Source of the DNA: Gammaproteobacteria bacterium | GTDB lineage: Bacteria > Pseudomonadota > Gammaproteobacteria > Burkholderiales > Rhodocyclaceae | Direction: 5' to 3' | Length of the DNA stretch: 64,000 nucleotides | Assembly: GCA_018828385.1 (NCBI GenBank) | Contig: JAHJVE010000011.1 | Coordinates: forward strand, 86,965 to 150,964 | Shown here: positions 27,326 through 35,252 of the stretch, in pieces | Layout of the letters: the number at the start of each line of letters is the position of its first letter | Position numbering within the stretch: the first letter of the stretch is position 1 | Made by a program: the position numbers and the translations under genes | Notes under the pieces: generated by a model | The model's input: only the letters and a program-made list of their open reading frames with translations | The model's database searches: none | Told to the model about the DNA's origin: nothing

Positions 27326-27483
27326 TTTCTATCCCCCAAGCAATACCGGGAACACCGTGCTCCCATATCCTCAATGACTAAGCATCAAGGCGTATTTGTT
27401 GGATAGAAGTTTAGAGGGCCGACAATCCCCACAACATCAGCACGGGATTAAAAGAGGGGTAGGAAAAATCCTATTCGCTATTT

Positions 27484-28137
27484 CTAATATTCGCTCTGCT
27501 CGGCCAATCCGTGGGTAATGGCGTAGCGAATGAGCTCGCCGCTGTTGGCCAGCCCCATCTTTTGCAGGATGTGCGTTTTGTGAGTGCTTATAGTCTTGAC
27601 GCTCAGCGAAAGCGCCTGGCCTATATCGGTCAGCCCCGTTCCGGCGACCAGCATCTGAAAAACCTGATACTCCCGATCCGAGAGCAGATCATGGGGCAAG
27701 GTTTCGACCACGGGCCGAATGCCTCGTACCATCAACTCGGCAACTTTTTCACTGATATAGACGCCGCCAGCAGCGACCCGACGAATGGCTGCCAACAGCA
27801 ATTCGCTGTCACTCTCTTTGGTCAGATAGCCGGAAGCGCCGGCATGAATTGCCCGAACAGCGTATTGCTCTTCGTGATGCATGCTCAGAATGAGAATGGG
27901 CAGCCCCGGTTTTTCGTCCTTGATCATGCGGATGAGATCCAGGCCGCTACGACCGGGCATGGATATGTCGAGAACCAGAACCCCCCAGTTCCGCTCGCGC
28001 ACCAGATGCATGACATCGATACCGTTTGCCGCTTCGCCAGCAACGACGAGATCGTCGGTATCGGACAATATCTGCTTCAAGCCATCGCGAATAATGGCGT
28101 GGTCGTCGGCCAGCAGCACCTGTGTTTTTTGCATCAT
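27484..28137 (-). CDS. NarL/LuxR-family response regulator
   Basis: A protein of 217 residues, or 216 if the second of two adjacent ATGs is used; that one is better spaced from GAGG. Receiver domain: LLADDHAIIRDGL, phospho-acceptor in VLVLDISMPGRSGLDLI (about residue 55), and Lys in GYLTKESD. The C-terminal HTH contains LSDREYQVFQMLVAG, LTDIGQALSLSVKTISTHKTHILQKMGL. It is encoded eight bases after its kinase and sits directly upstream of the cytochrome operon on the same strand (158-base gap). That operon is its most obvious target. Confidence 0.92.
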   Translation of the reverse strand: MMQKTQVLLADDHAIIRDGLKQILSDTDDLVVAGEAANGIDVMHLVRERNWGVLVLDISMPGRSGLDLIRMIKDEKPGLPILILSMHHEEQYAVRAIHAGASGYLTKESDSELLLAAIRRVAAGGVYISEKVAELMVRGIRPVVETLPHDLLSDREYQVFQMLVAGTGLTDIGQALSLSVKTISTHKTHILQKMGLANSGELIRYAITHGLAEQSEY

Positions 28138-28144
28138 TTCCTCG

Positions 28145-30187
28145 CTACGACAACTTGGCAGGAAGACGAACTTCAAGTCGCGTGCCCACGCCGGGCGCCG
28201 TTGTCAGGTTAAAGGCGCCGCCAAGAATCTGCACGCGTTCCCTCATGCCGATCAAGCCTATCCCCTCGTGCTTGGCTGCCTTGTCGTCAAAACCGGTGCC
28301 ATCGTCGCTGACCGAGAGTAGCCAGTGATTTTCGGAAAGACTGAGCTGAATATCGACGCTGCCGGCATTGGCGTGCCGGGCAATATTGGTCAGCGACTCC
28401 TGCAAGATCCGAAAGAGCGCGGTGGCGATGGTGCTGCCATTTTCCGGGTCCTGCTCAGGGAGTCGCAAATTGACACTGGCCCCGGTTCGTTCGGAGAACT
28501 GTTTGACATACCAGTTCGCCGCCGCCGAGAAGCCGAGATCATCGAGCACCAAGGGCCTGAGTTCGGAAGAAATTCGGCGCACCGAGGCAATGCTCCCGTC
28601 GATCAGCTTCTTGATCGCGCCGACCTTTTTTTCAAGTTCGGGCTGCTCGGCCAGGAGACGGCTGCCAAGCCAGGAGACCTCCATTCTGATTCCGGTCAGT
28701 GACTGGCCCAATTCGTCGTGCAGTTCTCGTGAAATTCGCAGGCGCTCTTCCTCCCGCACATTTTGCTGAGCGGCAGAAAGCGCCTGAAGCTGTCGATTGG
28801 TTTCAATCAATTCGTGCTCGGCCCGCTGCCGCTCGGAAAGATCACGGAATACCGCTGTCACGAGAATTTCACCGCGAAAAGTCGTCGACGACAGGCTTAA
28901 TTCGACCGGAAATTCCCTCTCCCCTTGCGCCAGAGAAATGAGGCCGAGCAGAGCCAGGCCGGAAGAGGATTGCCGCCCCTCATTGAGATAGCGCATGAAG
29001 CCCAGCGCCAAAGCTCTCGGCTGGCTTTTCGACAAGACGTCCTCAATCTGGCGTCCAAGCACGTCATTTGCCCGAAGACCAAACATCTTCTCGGCAGCCA
29101 CATTGAACAAGATGACGTTGCCGGACGAATCAACGGTCAGGATGGCATCACGCACCGATTGAACCATGGAGCGGAGCTTCGCATCGCTCTCCTTGAGCGC
29201 CGTTTCAAGATGCTCTTTCCTGAGAAGGCCGAGGATGAGCAGTCCCGTTGCCAGCAATATGAAAGCCATGACCAGGAGAACGCCACCCACCATCGGCAGC
29301 GCAACTCGCCGCCAGGGTATCAGCGCATCGTTCTCATTTACCGCCGGCGAAACCATGAGGGGATAACCATTCACCATTTGATAAGCGACATACCATCGCC
29401 CGCCCTGGGCATCGAAACTGGTTATGACCAATTCCGCCGTCGGCTGGTCCTTGATCTGTTCCAACAGACCAGGTTGAACGAGGGCTTGCCCGAGCAGCGA
29501 CTTATCCTGACGCTGGCCTGCCATGAGAATGCCGTCCCGATTAAGCAACTGGATGCGGCTGACAAAATCCAGGCGAATGCTTTCGTACAGCGACTCAAAG
29601 TATTCGATGTTGATGGCCGCCACGAGAACGCCCCTGAAATTTCCGGAGGCGTCGACAAGCCTGGCTGCGAGGTAAAAGGTCCATTCGCCGTCAATTTGCG
29701 CCCTCTCCGGCCTGGAAATGAATATCTCGTCGTTCGTCGCCTTGATGAAGTGGCGAAAAAAATCCCGATGACCAACCGAAAAGGGGGACGCAAATTCACT
29801 TCTGGACGAGTTGACCACCATGCCGCTACGGTCAACCACGAAAATTGACTTAACCTGCGGCAGCCCGGAAGTCCTGGCGCGAAGTAAAAGTCGAACCGGC
29901 TGACTATTCAGCGCAAGCCCTAGCCCGACCTGATCCGAAAGTCGCTCCTGCCCGGCTCGAATCGACAGGGATATTCCGTCAAATGCCCGCGTTGTCTGTT
30001 CGGAGAGAATCCGGCTCAAGCTCGCCATTTCACTTTTGGCGTGCGCCAGTTCTCTTGTGTGCAGATCGACCAACAGTATTGCCGAGCCGATGATCAATGC
30101 GGCGATCATGGCCAGCGAAAGCAACACCACAGCCTTGACCGACTGGCTGCGACGCAGCATGCCTATCGCCTGCACGAGGCTTTTCAC
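28145..30187 (-). CDS. Membrane sensor histidine kinase, NarX/HisKA_3 type with Cache and PAS domains
   Basis: A protein of 680 residues. TM1 is at about 17-40. A periplasmic double-Cache-like region (40-290) includes VKSIFVVDRSGMVVNSSR and YLAARLVDASGNFRGVLVAAINIEYFESL. TM2 is at about 295-318, followed by PAS (SMVQSVRDAILTVDSSGNVILFN) and a PAC segment. HisKA_3 has the phospho-acceptor in RISRELHDELGQSLTGI, followed by an HATPase_c with SDDGTGF and GIGLIGMRERV. It phosphorylates the adjacent NarL-type regulator. The signal is unknown; Cache domains usually bind small carboxylates, amino acids or similar. Motif copy 11 is in sense orientation. Confidence 0.93.
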   Translation of the reverse strand: MKSLVQAIGMLRRSQSVKAVVLLSLAMIAALIIGSAILLVDLHTRELAHAKSEMASLSRILSEQTTRAFDGISLSIRAGQERLSDQVGLGLALNSQPVRLLLRARTSGLPQVKSIFVVDRSGMVVNSSRSEFASPFSVGHRDFFRHFIKATNDEIFISRPERAQIDGEWTFYLAARLVDASGNFRGVLVAAINIEYFESLYESIRLDFVSRIQLLNRDGILMAGQRQDKSLLGQALVQPGLLEQIKDQPTAELVITSFDAQGGRWYVAYQMVNGYPLMVSPAVNENDALIPWRRVALPMVGGVLLVMAFILLATGLLILGLLRKEHLETALKESDAKLRSMVQSVRDAILTVDSSGNVILFNVAAEKMFGLRANDVLGRQIEDVLSKSQPRALALGFMRYLNEGRQSSSGLALLGLISLAQGEREFPVELSLSSTTFRGEILVTAVFRDLSERQRAEHELIETNRQLQALSAAQQNVREEERLRISRELHDELGQSLTGIRMEVSWLGSRLLAEQPELEKKVGAIKKLIDGSIASVRRISSELRPLVLDDLGFSAAANWYVKQFSERTGASVNLRLPEQDPENGSTIATALFRILQESLTNIARHANAGSVDIQLSLSENHWLLSVSDDGTGFDDKAAKHEGIGLIGMRERVQILGGAFNLTTAPGVGTRLEVRLPAKLS
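29824..29849 (-). repeat. Dispersed motif, copy 11
   Basis: On the minus strand: GTCAATTTTCGTGGTTGACC then GTAGCGG. It is in sense orientation in the sensor kinase gene, read as IFVVDRSG. Confidence 0.65.
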
Positions 30188-30240
30188 CTACCCGCCACTT
30201 TTCACCATCAAGTCATCCACTGCCGGCTCGGCGCCCAGCC

Positions 30241-31332
30241 CTACTCGGCCGCTTCCGCCACCCGCCGAGCGCGCACGGCAGCGGCCAGCTGATCGAGCAC
30301 CTTGACGCTGTCTTCCCAGTTGATGCAGGCATCGGTGACGCTCTGGCCGTAGGTCAGCGGTTTGTCCGGGACGATGTCCTGGCGGCCTTCGACGAGGTGC
30401 GATTCGACCATGACACCGACGATGCGGTCTTCGCCGGCGGTCAGCTGGGCGGCGACGCTGTCGCAGACTTCCATTTGCAGCTTGAATTGCTTGCGGCTGT
30501 TGCCATGCGAGAAATCGACCATGAGCCGGGCAGCGAGGCCGGACTTGGCGATTTCGGTGCACGCGGCATCGACGCTGGCGGCGTCGTAATTCGGCTCCTT
30601 GCCGCCGCGCAGGATGACGTGGCAGTCCTCGTTGCCGGTCGTCGACACGATGGCGGTGTGGCCGGACTTGGTGACCGACAGGAAATGGTGCGGGGAATTG
30701 GCCGAGCGGATGGCATCGACGGCGATGCGCATGTTGCCGTCGGTACCGTTCTTGAAACCGACCGGGCAGGACAGGCCGGAGGCCAGCTCGCGATGCACCT
30801 GAGATTCGGTCGTCCGCGCGCCGATGGCGCCCCAGGCGATGAGGTCGGCGGTGTATTGCGGCGTGATGGTGTCGAGGAATTCGGTGGCGCAGGGCAGGTC
30901 GAGCTCGTTGATTTCAAGCAGGATGCGCCGGGCCAGGCGCAGGCCTTCGTTGATGCGGAAGGTGTTGTCGAGGCGCGGATCGTTGATCAGGCCTTTCCAG
31001 CCGACGGTCGTGCGCGGCTTTTCGAAATAGACGCGCATGACGACGATGAGGTCTTCGGCGTATTTCTCGGCTTCCTTGGCCAGCTTTTTGGCGTAATCGA
31101 TGGCCAGATCGTGATCATGGATCGAGCACGGTCCGATGACGACGAGCAGGCGGTCGTCGGCGCCATGCAGGACGCGGTGAATGGCCTGGCGGGCGGCATA
31201 GGTCGTCTGGGCGGCGCGGGTGGACACCGGGTATTCGCGGAAAACGTGGGCCGGCGGCACCAGTTCCTTGATTTCCTTGATGCGCAGGTCGTCGGTGTTG
31301 GGTTTGCTCGTTTGCGTGCTGTGCTGCGTCAT
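30241..31332 (-). CDS. aroG: 3-deoxy-7-phosphoheptulonate (DAHP) synthase, class I
   Basis: A protein of 363 residues of the AroF/AroG/AroH family (E. coli about 350). It condenses phosphoenolpyruvate and erythrose-4-phosphate, the first step of aromatic amino acid synthesis. Motifs: VIGPCSIHDHDLAIDYAKKL, MRVYFEKPRTTVGWKGLINDP, GARTTESQVHRELASGLS, VGFKNGTDG and DFSHGNS. Which aromatic amino acid inhibits it cannot be decided by eye, so the symbol is provisional. It stands alone, 54 bases upstream of the kinase start on the same side but in a separate functional context. Confidence 0.93.
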   Translation of the reverse strand: MTQHSTQTSKPNTDDLRIKEIKELVPPAHVFREYPVSTRAAQTTYAARQAIHRVLHGADDRLLVVIGPCSIHDHDLAIDYAKKLAKEAEKYAEDLIVVMRVYFEKPRTTVGWKGLINDPRLDNTFRINEGLRLARRILLEINELDLPCATEFLDTITPQYTADLIAWGAIGARTTESQVHRELASGLSCPVGFKNGTDGNMRIAVDAIRSANSPHHFLSVTKSGHTAIVSTTGNEDCHVILRGGKEPNYDAASVDAACTEIAKSGLAARLMVDFSHGNSRKQFKLQMEVCDSVAAQLTAGEDRIVGVMVESHLVEGRQDIVPDKPLTYGQSVTDACINWEDSVKVLDQLAAAVRARRVAEAAE

Positions 31333-31437
31333 GGCCAGTCTCGTCCAGAAATGCGGAAAGCCAGCATTCTAACGGATGGCCATCGAAGATTTCGAGCCTG
31401 GGGCCACTCTCCCAGGCAAGCCCCGACGGCAAATCAG

Positions 31438-32220
31438 TTACTTCGGCAGCTTTTCGTAGAGACCAACCGCCCGTTCCATCTCTTCGAGGATGCGTTCGCT
31501 GGTCGTCGCCACGGCCAGTTGCGCCCGCTTGTCGCCGCCGATTTTCTGGCTGAGGGCGCTCTCGAAGAAAATCCATTGCTGCCTGACGAGGTCCAGGCTG
31601 TCCTTGATCTGCGCCGTATTGGCCGGCGCTACGGCCAGTTCCTGCAAGGCATCGGAGAATTCCTTGCGGACCTTGCCCAGACTGGCCGTTCCGCCGTTGT
31701 CGGCGATGCCCCACGAGGCAGCCTGGTAATACTTGGCCATGCGCTGCGACAACATGCGCTGGCGCCCGGACACATTGACCAGACGGCCGGCGTTCGAGCT
31801 TGATTTCTTTTCGAGCAGGACGGTTGCCTGATGTGCCAAGACCAGTACCTCTTCGGAAATGGCCAGGACTTTTCGCCCATTTTCCGGCGATGGCGTCGCC
31901 CCGACCAGCACATCCTTGTAGGCCAGCCAGGATTTTTCGAGTTTGAGGTAGGTTTCCTTGATTTCCGGCGTCGGCGCGTAGTTCTTCAACTCGACAAGTT
32001 GCCGGTCGAAGATGGCAATCGAGGCATCGAGAATCTTCCTGCTACGGTCGACGTCGATTTGTTGCCCAATCTGGAAATAGGCCTTGGCCATGCGCTGCGA
32101 CAGCATCCGCTGGCGGCCGGCCTTGTTGATCGCCGAATTGATGTCGCTGATCTGGGCCAGCGCATCATGGCCGGCCAGGCAAAGAAAACATGCGAGCAGC
32201 GCAGACAGTACGGTCTTCAC
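31438..32220 (-). CDS. Stand-alone periplasmic PilJ-type (nitrate-sensor-like) domain protein
   Basis: A protein of 260 residues with a signal peptide (MKTVLSALLACFLCLAGHDALA). Two four-helix-type repeats each begin with the hallmark AGRQRMLSQRMAKAY (about 32) and SGRQRMLSQRMAKYY (about 148). This is the duplicated PilJ N-terminal/NIT-like motif normally found as the sensor of chemoreceptors and NarX-type kinases. Here there is no membrane anchor, HAMP or signalling domain, so it may be a periplasmic binding partner of a separate receptor. The ligand is unknown. Motif copy 12 interrupts neither repeat. Confidence 0.85.
   Translation of the reverse strand: MKTVLSALLACFLCLAGHDALAQISDINSAINKAGRQRMLSQRMAKAYFQIGQQIDVDRSRKILDASIAIFDRQLVELKNYAPTPEIKETYLKLEKSWLAYKDVLVGATPSPENGRKVLAISEEVLVLAHQATVLLEKKSSSNAGRLVNVSGRQRMLSQRMAKYYQAASWGIADNGGTASLGKVRKEFSDALQELAVAPANTAQIKDSLDLVRQQWIFFESALSQKIGGDKRAQLAVATTSERILEEMERAVGLYEKLPK
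32040..32079 (-). repeat. Dispersed motif, copy 12
   Basis: On the minus strand: core GTCGACCGTAGCAGG preceded by diverged T-poor tracts (ATTTCCAGATTGGGC, then AACAAAT). It is in sense orientation and read as DVDRSRK. Confidence 0.6.
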
Positions 32221-32324
32221 GAGGCCTCCCGGGATGGCTTTTTTCGAGCCAGGAGGATAGCCGCGGCATTTGCCGCAAGACCATGATACGAATCAACAAT
32301 GTTACATGACGGTCAATCCGTCGC

Positions 32325-32957
32325 TCAGCGCATCTGCGTCAGGTAATTGGCAATGGCCGTGATGTCTTCGTTCTTGAGCGGAGCGGTGGCAATCGACATG
32401 AGCTGATTGTTGCGCACGCCGGTCATGTCGCGATAACGGGTGATCGAGGTCTTCAGGTAGGGCACCTTTTGCCCGGCCAGACGGGGAAAAAGCTCGTTAC
32501 CACGGGCCTGTTCTCCATGGCAGCGGACACACAGCTTGGTGAACAGCTCCTTGCCATGCGGCACCAGGCTGTTGTCGGCAACGGACGGCGGGACCTTGAC
32601 GCTGGCGTAATAGTGGGCGACCTGAATGCGCTCTTCGTCCTTGAGCACCTTGATCAGCCCCTGCATGAAGGGATCCTTGCGCTCGCCGACGCTGAATTTG
32701 CGAATCTGTTCGAGCAGGTAGGCCGGGTTCTGGCCAGCCAGATTCGGCACATCCGGCGTCTTGCTGATGCCGTCTTCGCCGTGGCAATTTGCGCAGAAGA
32801 AGGTGGCCTTCTTGCCGGCATCGATCGCCGCCCGCAAGGCCACTGGATCGGCACCGAGCGCTTTCAGCCGTTCCTGCGCAGCGCTTGCCTGAGGCGTCGA
32901 TTGAGCCCAAACCGAAGCAGACAGCAAACAGCCAGCGAGAAAAATCAGTGCGCGCAT
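32325..32957 (-). CDS. Cytochrome c4-like diheme cytochrome
   Basis: A protein of 210 residues, typical for cytochrome c4, with a signal peptide (cleavage after VWA). Two cytochrome c domains carry CANCHGEDG (about residue 55) and CVRCHGEQARG (about 144). Each is followed by LAGQ (PNLAGQNPAYL, PRLAGQKVPYL) and a Met ligand (DPFMQGLIK; TGVRNNQLMSIA). It is periplasmic, often membrane-attached, and donates electrons to terminal oxidases or denitrification enzymes. It starts 29 bases after the tldD stop and may be the tail of that operon. Confidence 0.93.
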   Translation of the reverse strand: MRALIFLAGCLLSASVWAQSTPQASAAQERLKALGADPVALRAAIDAGKKATFFCANCHGEDGISKTPDVPNLAGQNPAYLLEQIRKFSVGERKDPFMQGLIKVLKDEERIQVAHYYASVKVPPSVADNSLVPHGKELFTKLCVRCHGEQARGNELFPRLAGQKVPYLKTSITRYRDMTGVRNNQLMSIATAPLKNEDITAIANYLTQMR

Positions 32958-32986
32958 CGAAGCCCCCTCAACAATGTGACTAGATA

Positions 32987-34432
32987 TTATGCAGTACCCC
33001 CCACCGTCAGTCCATCGATACGCAAGGTTGGCTGGCCAACGCCGACCGGTACGCTTTGCCCGTCCTTGCCGCAGGTGCCGACGCCGGGGTCGAGTTTGAG
33101 GTCATTGCCGATCATCGAGACGCGGGTCATCGCCTCCGGTCCGTTGCCGATCAGCGTCGCGCCCTTGATCGGGCGGGTCACCTTGCCGTCTTCGATGAGG
33201 TAAGCCTCGCTCATCGAAAAGACGAACTTGCCGCTCGTGATATCGACCTGACCGCCACCGAAATTGGCGGCGTAGATGCCTTTCTTGACCGACTGGATGA
33301 TTTCCGCCGGGTCGTGCTCGCCGGCCAGCATCATGGTGTTGGTCATGCGCGGGATGGGCAGGTGAGCAAAGGATTCGCGGCGGCCGTTACCGGTCGGGGC
33401 GACGCCCATGAGGCGGGCGTTCAGGCTGTCCTGCAGGTAGCCTTTGAGAATGCCGTCCTCGATCAGCACGGTGCGTTGCGTCGCATTGCCTTCGTCGTCA
33501 ATGTTCAATGAGCCACGGCGGTCGGCAATCGTGCCGTCGTCGATGACGGTGACGCCTTCGGCAGCGACGCGCTGGCCGATCCGGCCGGAGAAAGTCGAGC
33601 TGCCCTTGCGGTTGAAGTCGCCTTCGAGGCCGTGGCCGACGGCTTCGTGGAGCAGGATGCCGGGCCAGCCGGCACCGAGCACGACCGTCATCTGGCCGGC
33701 CGGGGCGGGCTCGGCATGGAGGTTGGTGACGGCCTGATGGACCGCTTCCTTGGCGTAGCGCTGGAGAATTTCGTCGTCGAAATAGCCGAAGTCGAAACGC
33801 CCGCCGCCACCCGACGAGCCCTGCTCGCGCTTGCCGTTTTCCTCGACGATGACCGAGATCGAGCAACGGACGAGCGGCCGGATGTCGGCGGCCAGACGAC
33901 CGTCGGAGCCGGCAACGAGGATCACTTCATACTCGCCGGCGAGCGAGGCCATGACCTGTTTGATGCGCGGGTCGAGCGCCCGGGCAAAGCCTTCCAGACG
34001 TTCAAGCAATTTGACCTTGGCGTCGGCTGGCAGCGAGGCAATCGGGTCGTGCGGCACGTACAACGACCTTGCTACGGTCGACGGGAAAAATTGGCCAAAT
34101 TTGGAATCCTGCCCGGCCGCGCCAATCGCCCGCACGGCGTTGGCGGCGTCGCCGAGGGCCTGCGCACTGATGTCGTCGGAGTAGGCGAAGGCCGTTTTCT
34201 CGCCGGACAGGGCGCGCACGCCGACGCCCTGGTCGATGCTGAAGCTGCCCGATTTGACGATGCCCTCGTCGAGGCTCCACGCCTCGGAACGGGAATACTG
34301 GAAATAAAGGTCGGCGTAGTCGACCTGGTGCGTCAGGATCTGGCCGAAGGTTCGCGACAGGTCGCCTTCGCTGAGCGAGAAGGGGGCCAGCAGCAGGGAT
34401 TCGGCCTGGGCCAACGCGCTGTTCTGAGTCAT
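32987..34432 (-). CDS. tldD: Metalloprotease TldD
   Basis: A protein of 481 residues, as in E. coli TldD (481). The start at 34432 has AAGGAAG upstream. The active-site HEAVGH motif in [21 protein letters not shown] coordinates zinc, and the conserved C-terminal [41 protein letters not shown] region has a further metal ligand. With TldE (PmbA) it cleaves unfolded peptides and matures microcins; tldE is not in the window. It follows nit by ten bases. Motif copy 13 is in sense orientation ([10 protein letters not shown]). Confidence 0.96.
   Translation of the reverse strand: MTQNSALAQAESLLLAPFSLSEGDLSRTFGQILTHQVDYADLYFQYSRSEAWSLDEGIVKSGSFSIDQGVGVRALSGEKTAFAYSDDISAQALGDAANAVRAIGAAGQDSKFGQFFPSTVARSLYVPHDPIASLPADAKVKLLERLEGFARALDPRIKQVMASLAGEYEVILVAGSDGRLAADIRPLVRCSISVIVEENGKREQGSSGGGGRFDFGYFDDEILQRYAKEAVHQAVTNLHAEPAPAGQMTVVLGAGWPGILLHEAVGHGLEGDFNRKGSSTFSGRIGQRVAAEGVTVIDDGTIADRRGSLNIDDEGNATQRTVLIEDGILKGYLQDSLNARLMGVAPTGNGRRESFAHLPIPRMTNTMMLAGEHDPAEIIQSVKKGIYAANFGGGQVDITSGKFVFSMSEAYLIEDGKVTRPIKGATLIGNGPEAMTRVSMIGNDLKLDPGVGTCGKDGQSVPVGVGQPTLRIDGLTVGGTA
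34069..34107 (-). repeat. Dispersed motif, copy 13 (near-consensus)
   Basis: On the minus strand: CCAAATTTGGCCAATTTTTC then CCGTCGACCGTAGCAAGG, with two phased tracts. It is in sense orientation in tldD. Confidence 0.9.
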
Positions 34433-34442
34433 GAAAGCTTCC

Positions 34443-35252
34443 TTAAAGTTTGCGATGGGCAAGGGCCGGCAGGCTCTCGCGAATTTCAGCAAGACGCTGG
34501 TGATCGAGGTCGGCGATGACGACGCCCGGCCCCTTCAGTTTGCGGTCGAGAATCTCGCCCCACGGGTCGATGATCATGCTGTTGCCGTGCGTCATGCGGC
34601 CGTTTTCATGGCGCCCGCCCTGTCCGACAGCGAGAAGATAACACTGGTTCTCGATGGCCCGGGCGCGGAGCAGGATTTCCCAGTGGGCACGCCCCGTGGT
34701 TTCGGTGAAGGCGGCCGGCACGAGGATCAGGTCGACTGGTGCCAGCGCCCGGTACAACTCGGGGAAACGCAGGTCGTAGCAGATCGACAGGGCGACCTTG
34801 CCGAACGGCGTATCGACCGCTACCGGCGTTTCGCCCGGTTCTATGAAGCTGGCCTCGTCGTAGGATTCGTCACCCTTGTGGAAGCCGAACAGGTGGATCT
34901 TGTCGTAACGCGCGACGCACTCGCCGGCCGGGTTGAAGACCAGGCTGGCATTGCGCATCTTGTCGGGCTTGCTCGCGGTCAACGGCAAGGAACCGGCAAA
35001 AATCCAGATGCCGTGGCGTTGCGCCGTTTCGGCCAGCCAGGACTGGATAGGCCCGGTGCCGAAATCCTCGCGTGCTCGCACGCGATCGGCATCGACCGCA
35101 CCGATGATGGGGAAATACTCGGGCAAAGCGACCAGTTGGGCGCCCTGTGCGACAGCCTCGGCAATGAGCCGGCCGGCCGTGGCCAGGTTGTCGCCAACGC
35201 GCGGCCCGGAAATCATCTGCACGGCGGCGATACGGCAATTCTGCCTGGTCAT
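34443..35252 (-). CDS. Nitrilase-family amidase, Nit1/deaminated-glutathione amidase type
   Basis: A protein of 269 residues with the carbon-nitrogen hydrolase fold. The catalytic triad is visible: Glu in LVALPEYFP, Lys in YDKIHLFGF and Cys in [14 protein letters not shown]. Size and motifs match the Nit1 subgroup, which repairs deaminated glutathione (metabolite repair) and usually lies beside tldD and yhdP in betaproteobacteria. Its start overlaps the upstream yhdP stop in ATGA (35249-35252). A direct role in glutathione repair is inferred from the subgroup. Confidence 0.9.
   Translation of the reverse strand: MTRQNCRIAAVQMISGPRVGDNLATAGRLIAEAVAQGAQLVALPEYFPIIGAVDADRVRAREDFGTGPIQSWLAETAQRHGIWIFAGSLPLTASKPDKMRNASLVFNPAGECVARYDKIHLFGFHKGDESYDEASFIEPGETPVAVDTPFGKVALSICYDLRFPELYRALAPVDLILVPAAFTETTGRAHWEILLRARAIENQCYLLAVGQGGRHENGRMTHGNSMIIDPWGEILDRKLKGPGVVIADLDHQRLAEIRESLPALAHRKL

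Noticed and set aside
32305..32318. GACGGTCAATCC in the gap before cytochrome c4
   Set aside because: Core mismatch and no A tract; probably chance.
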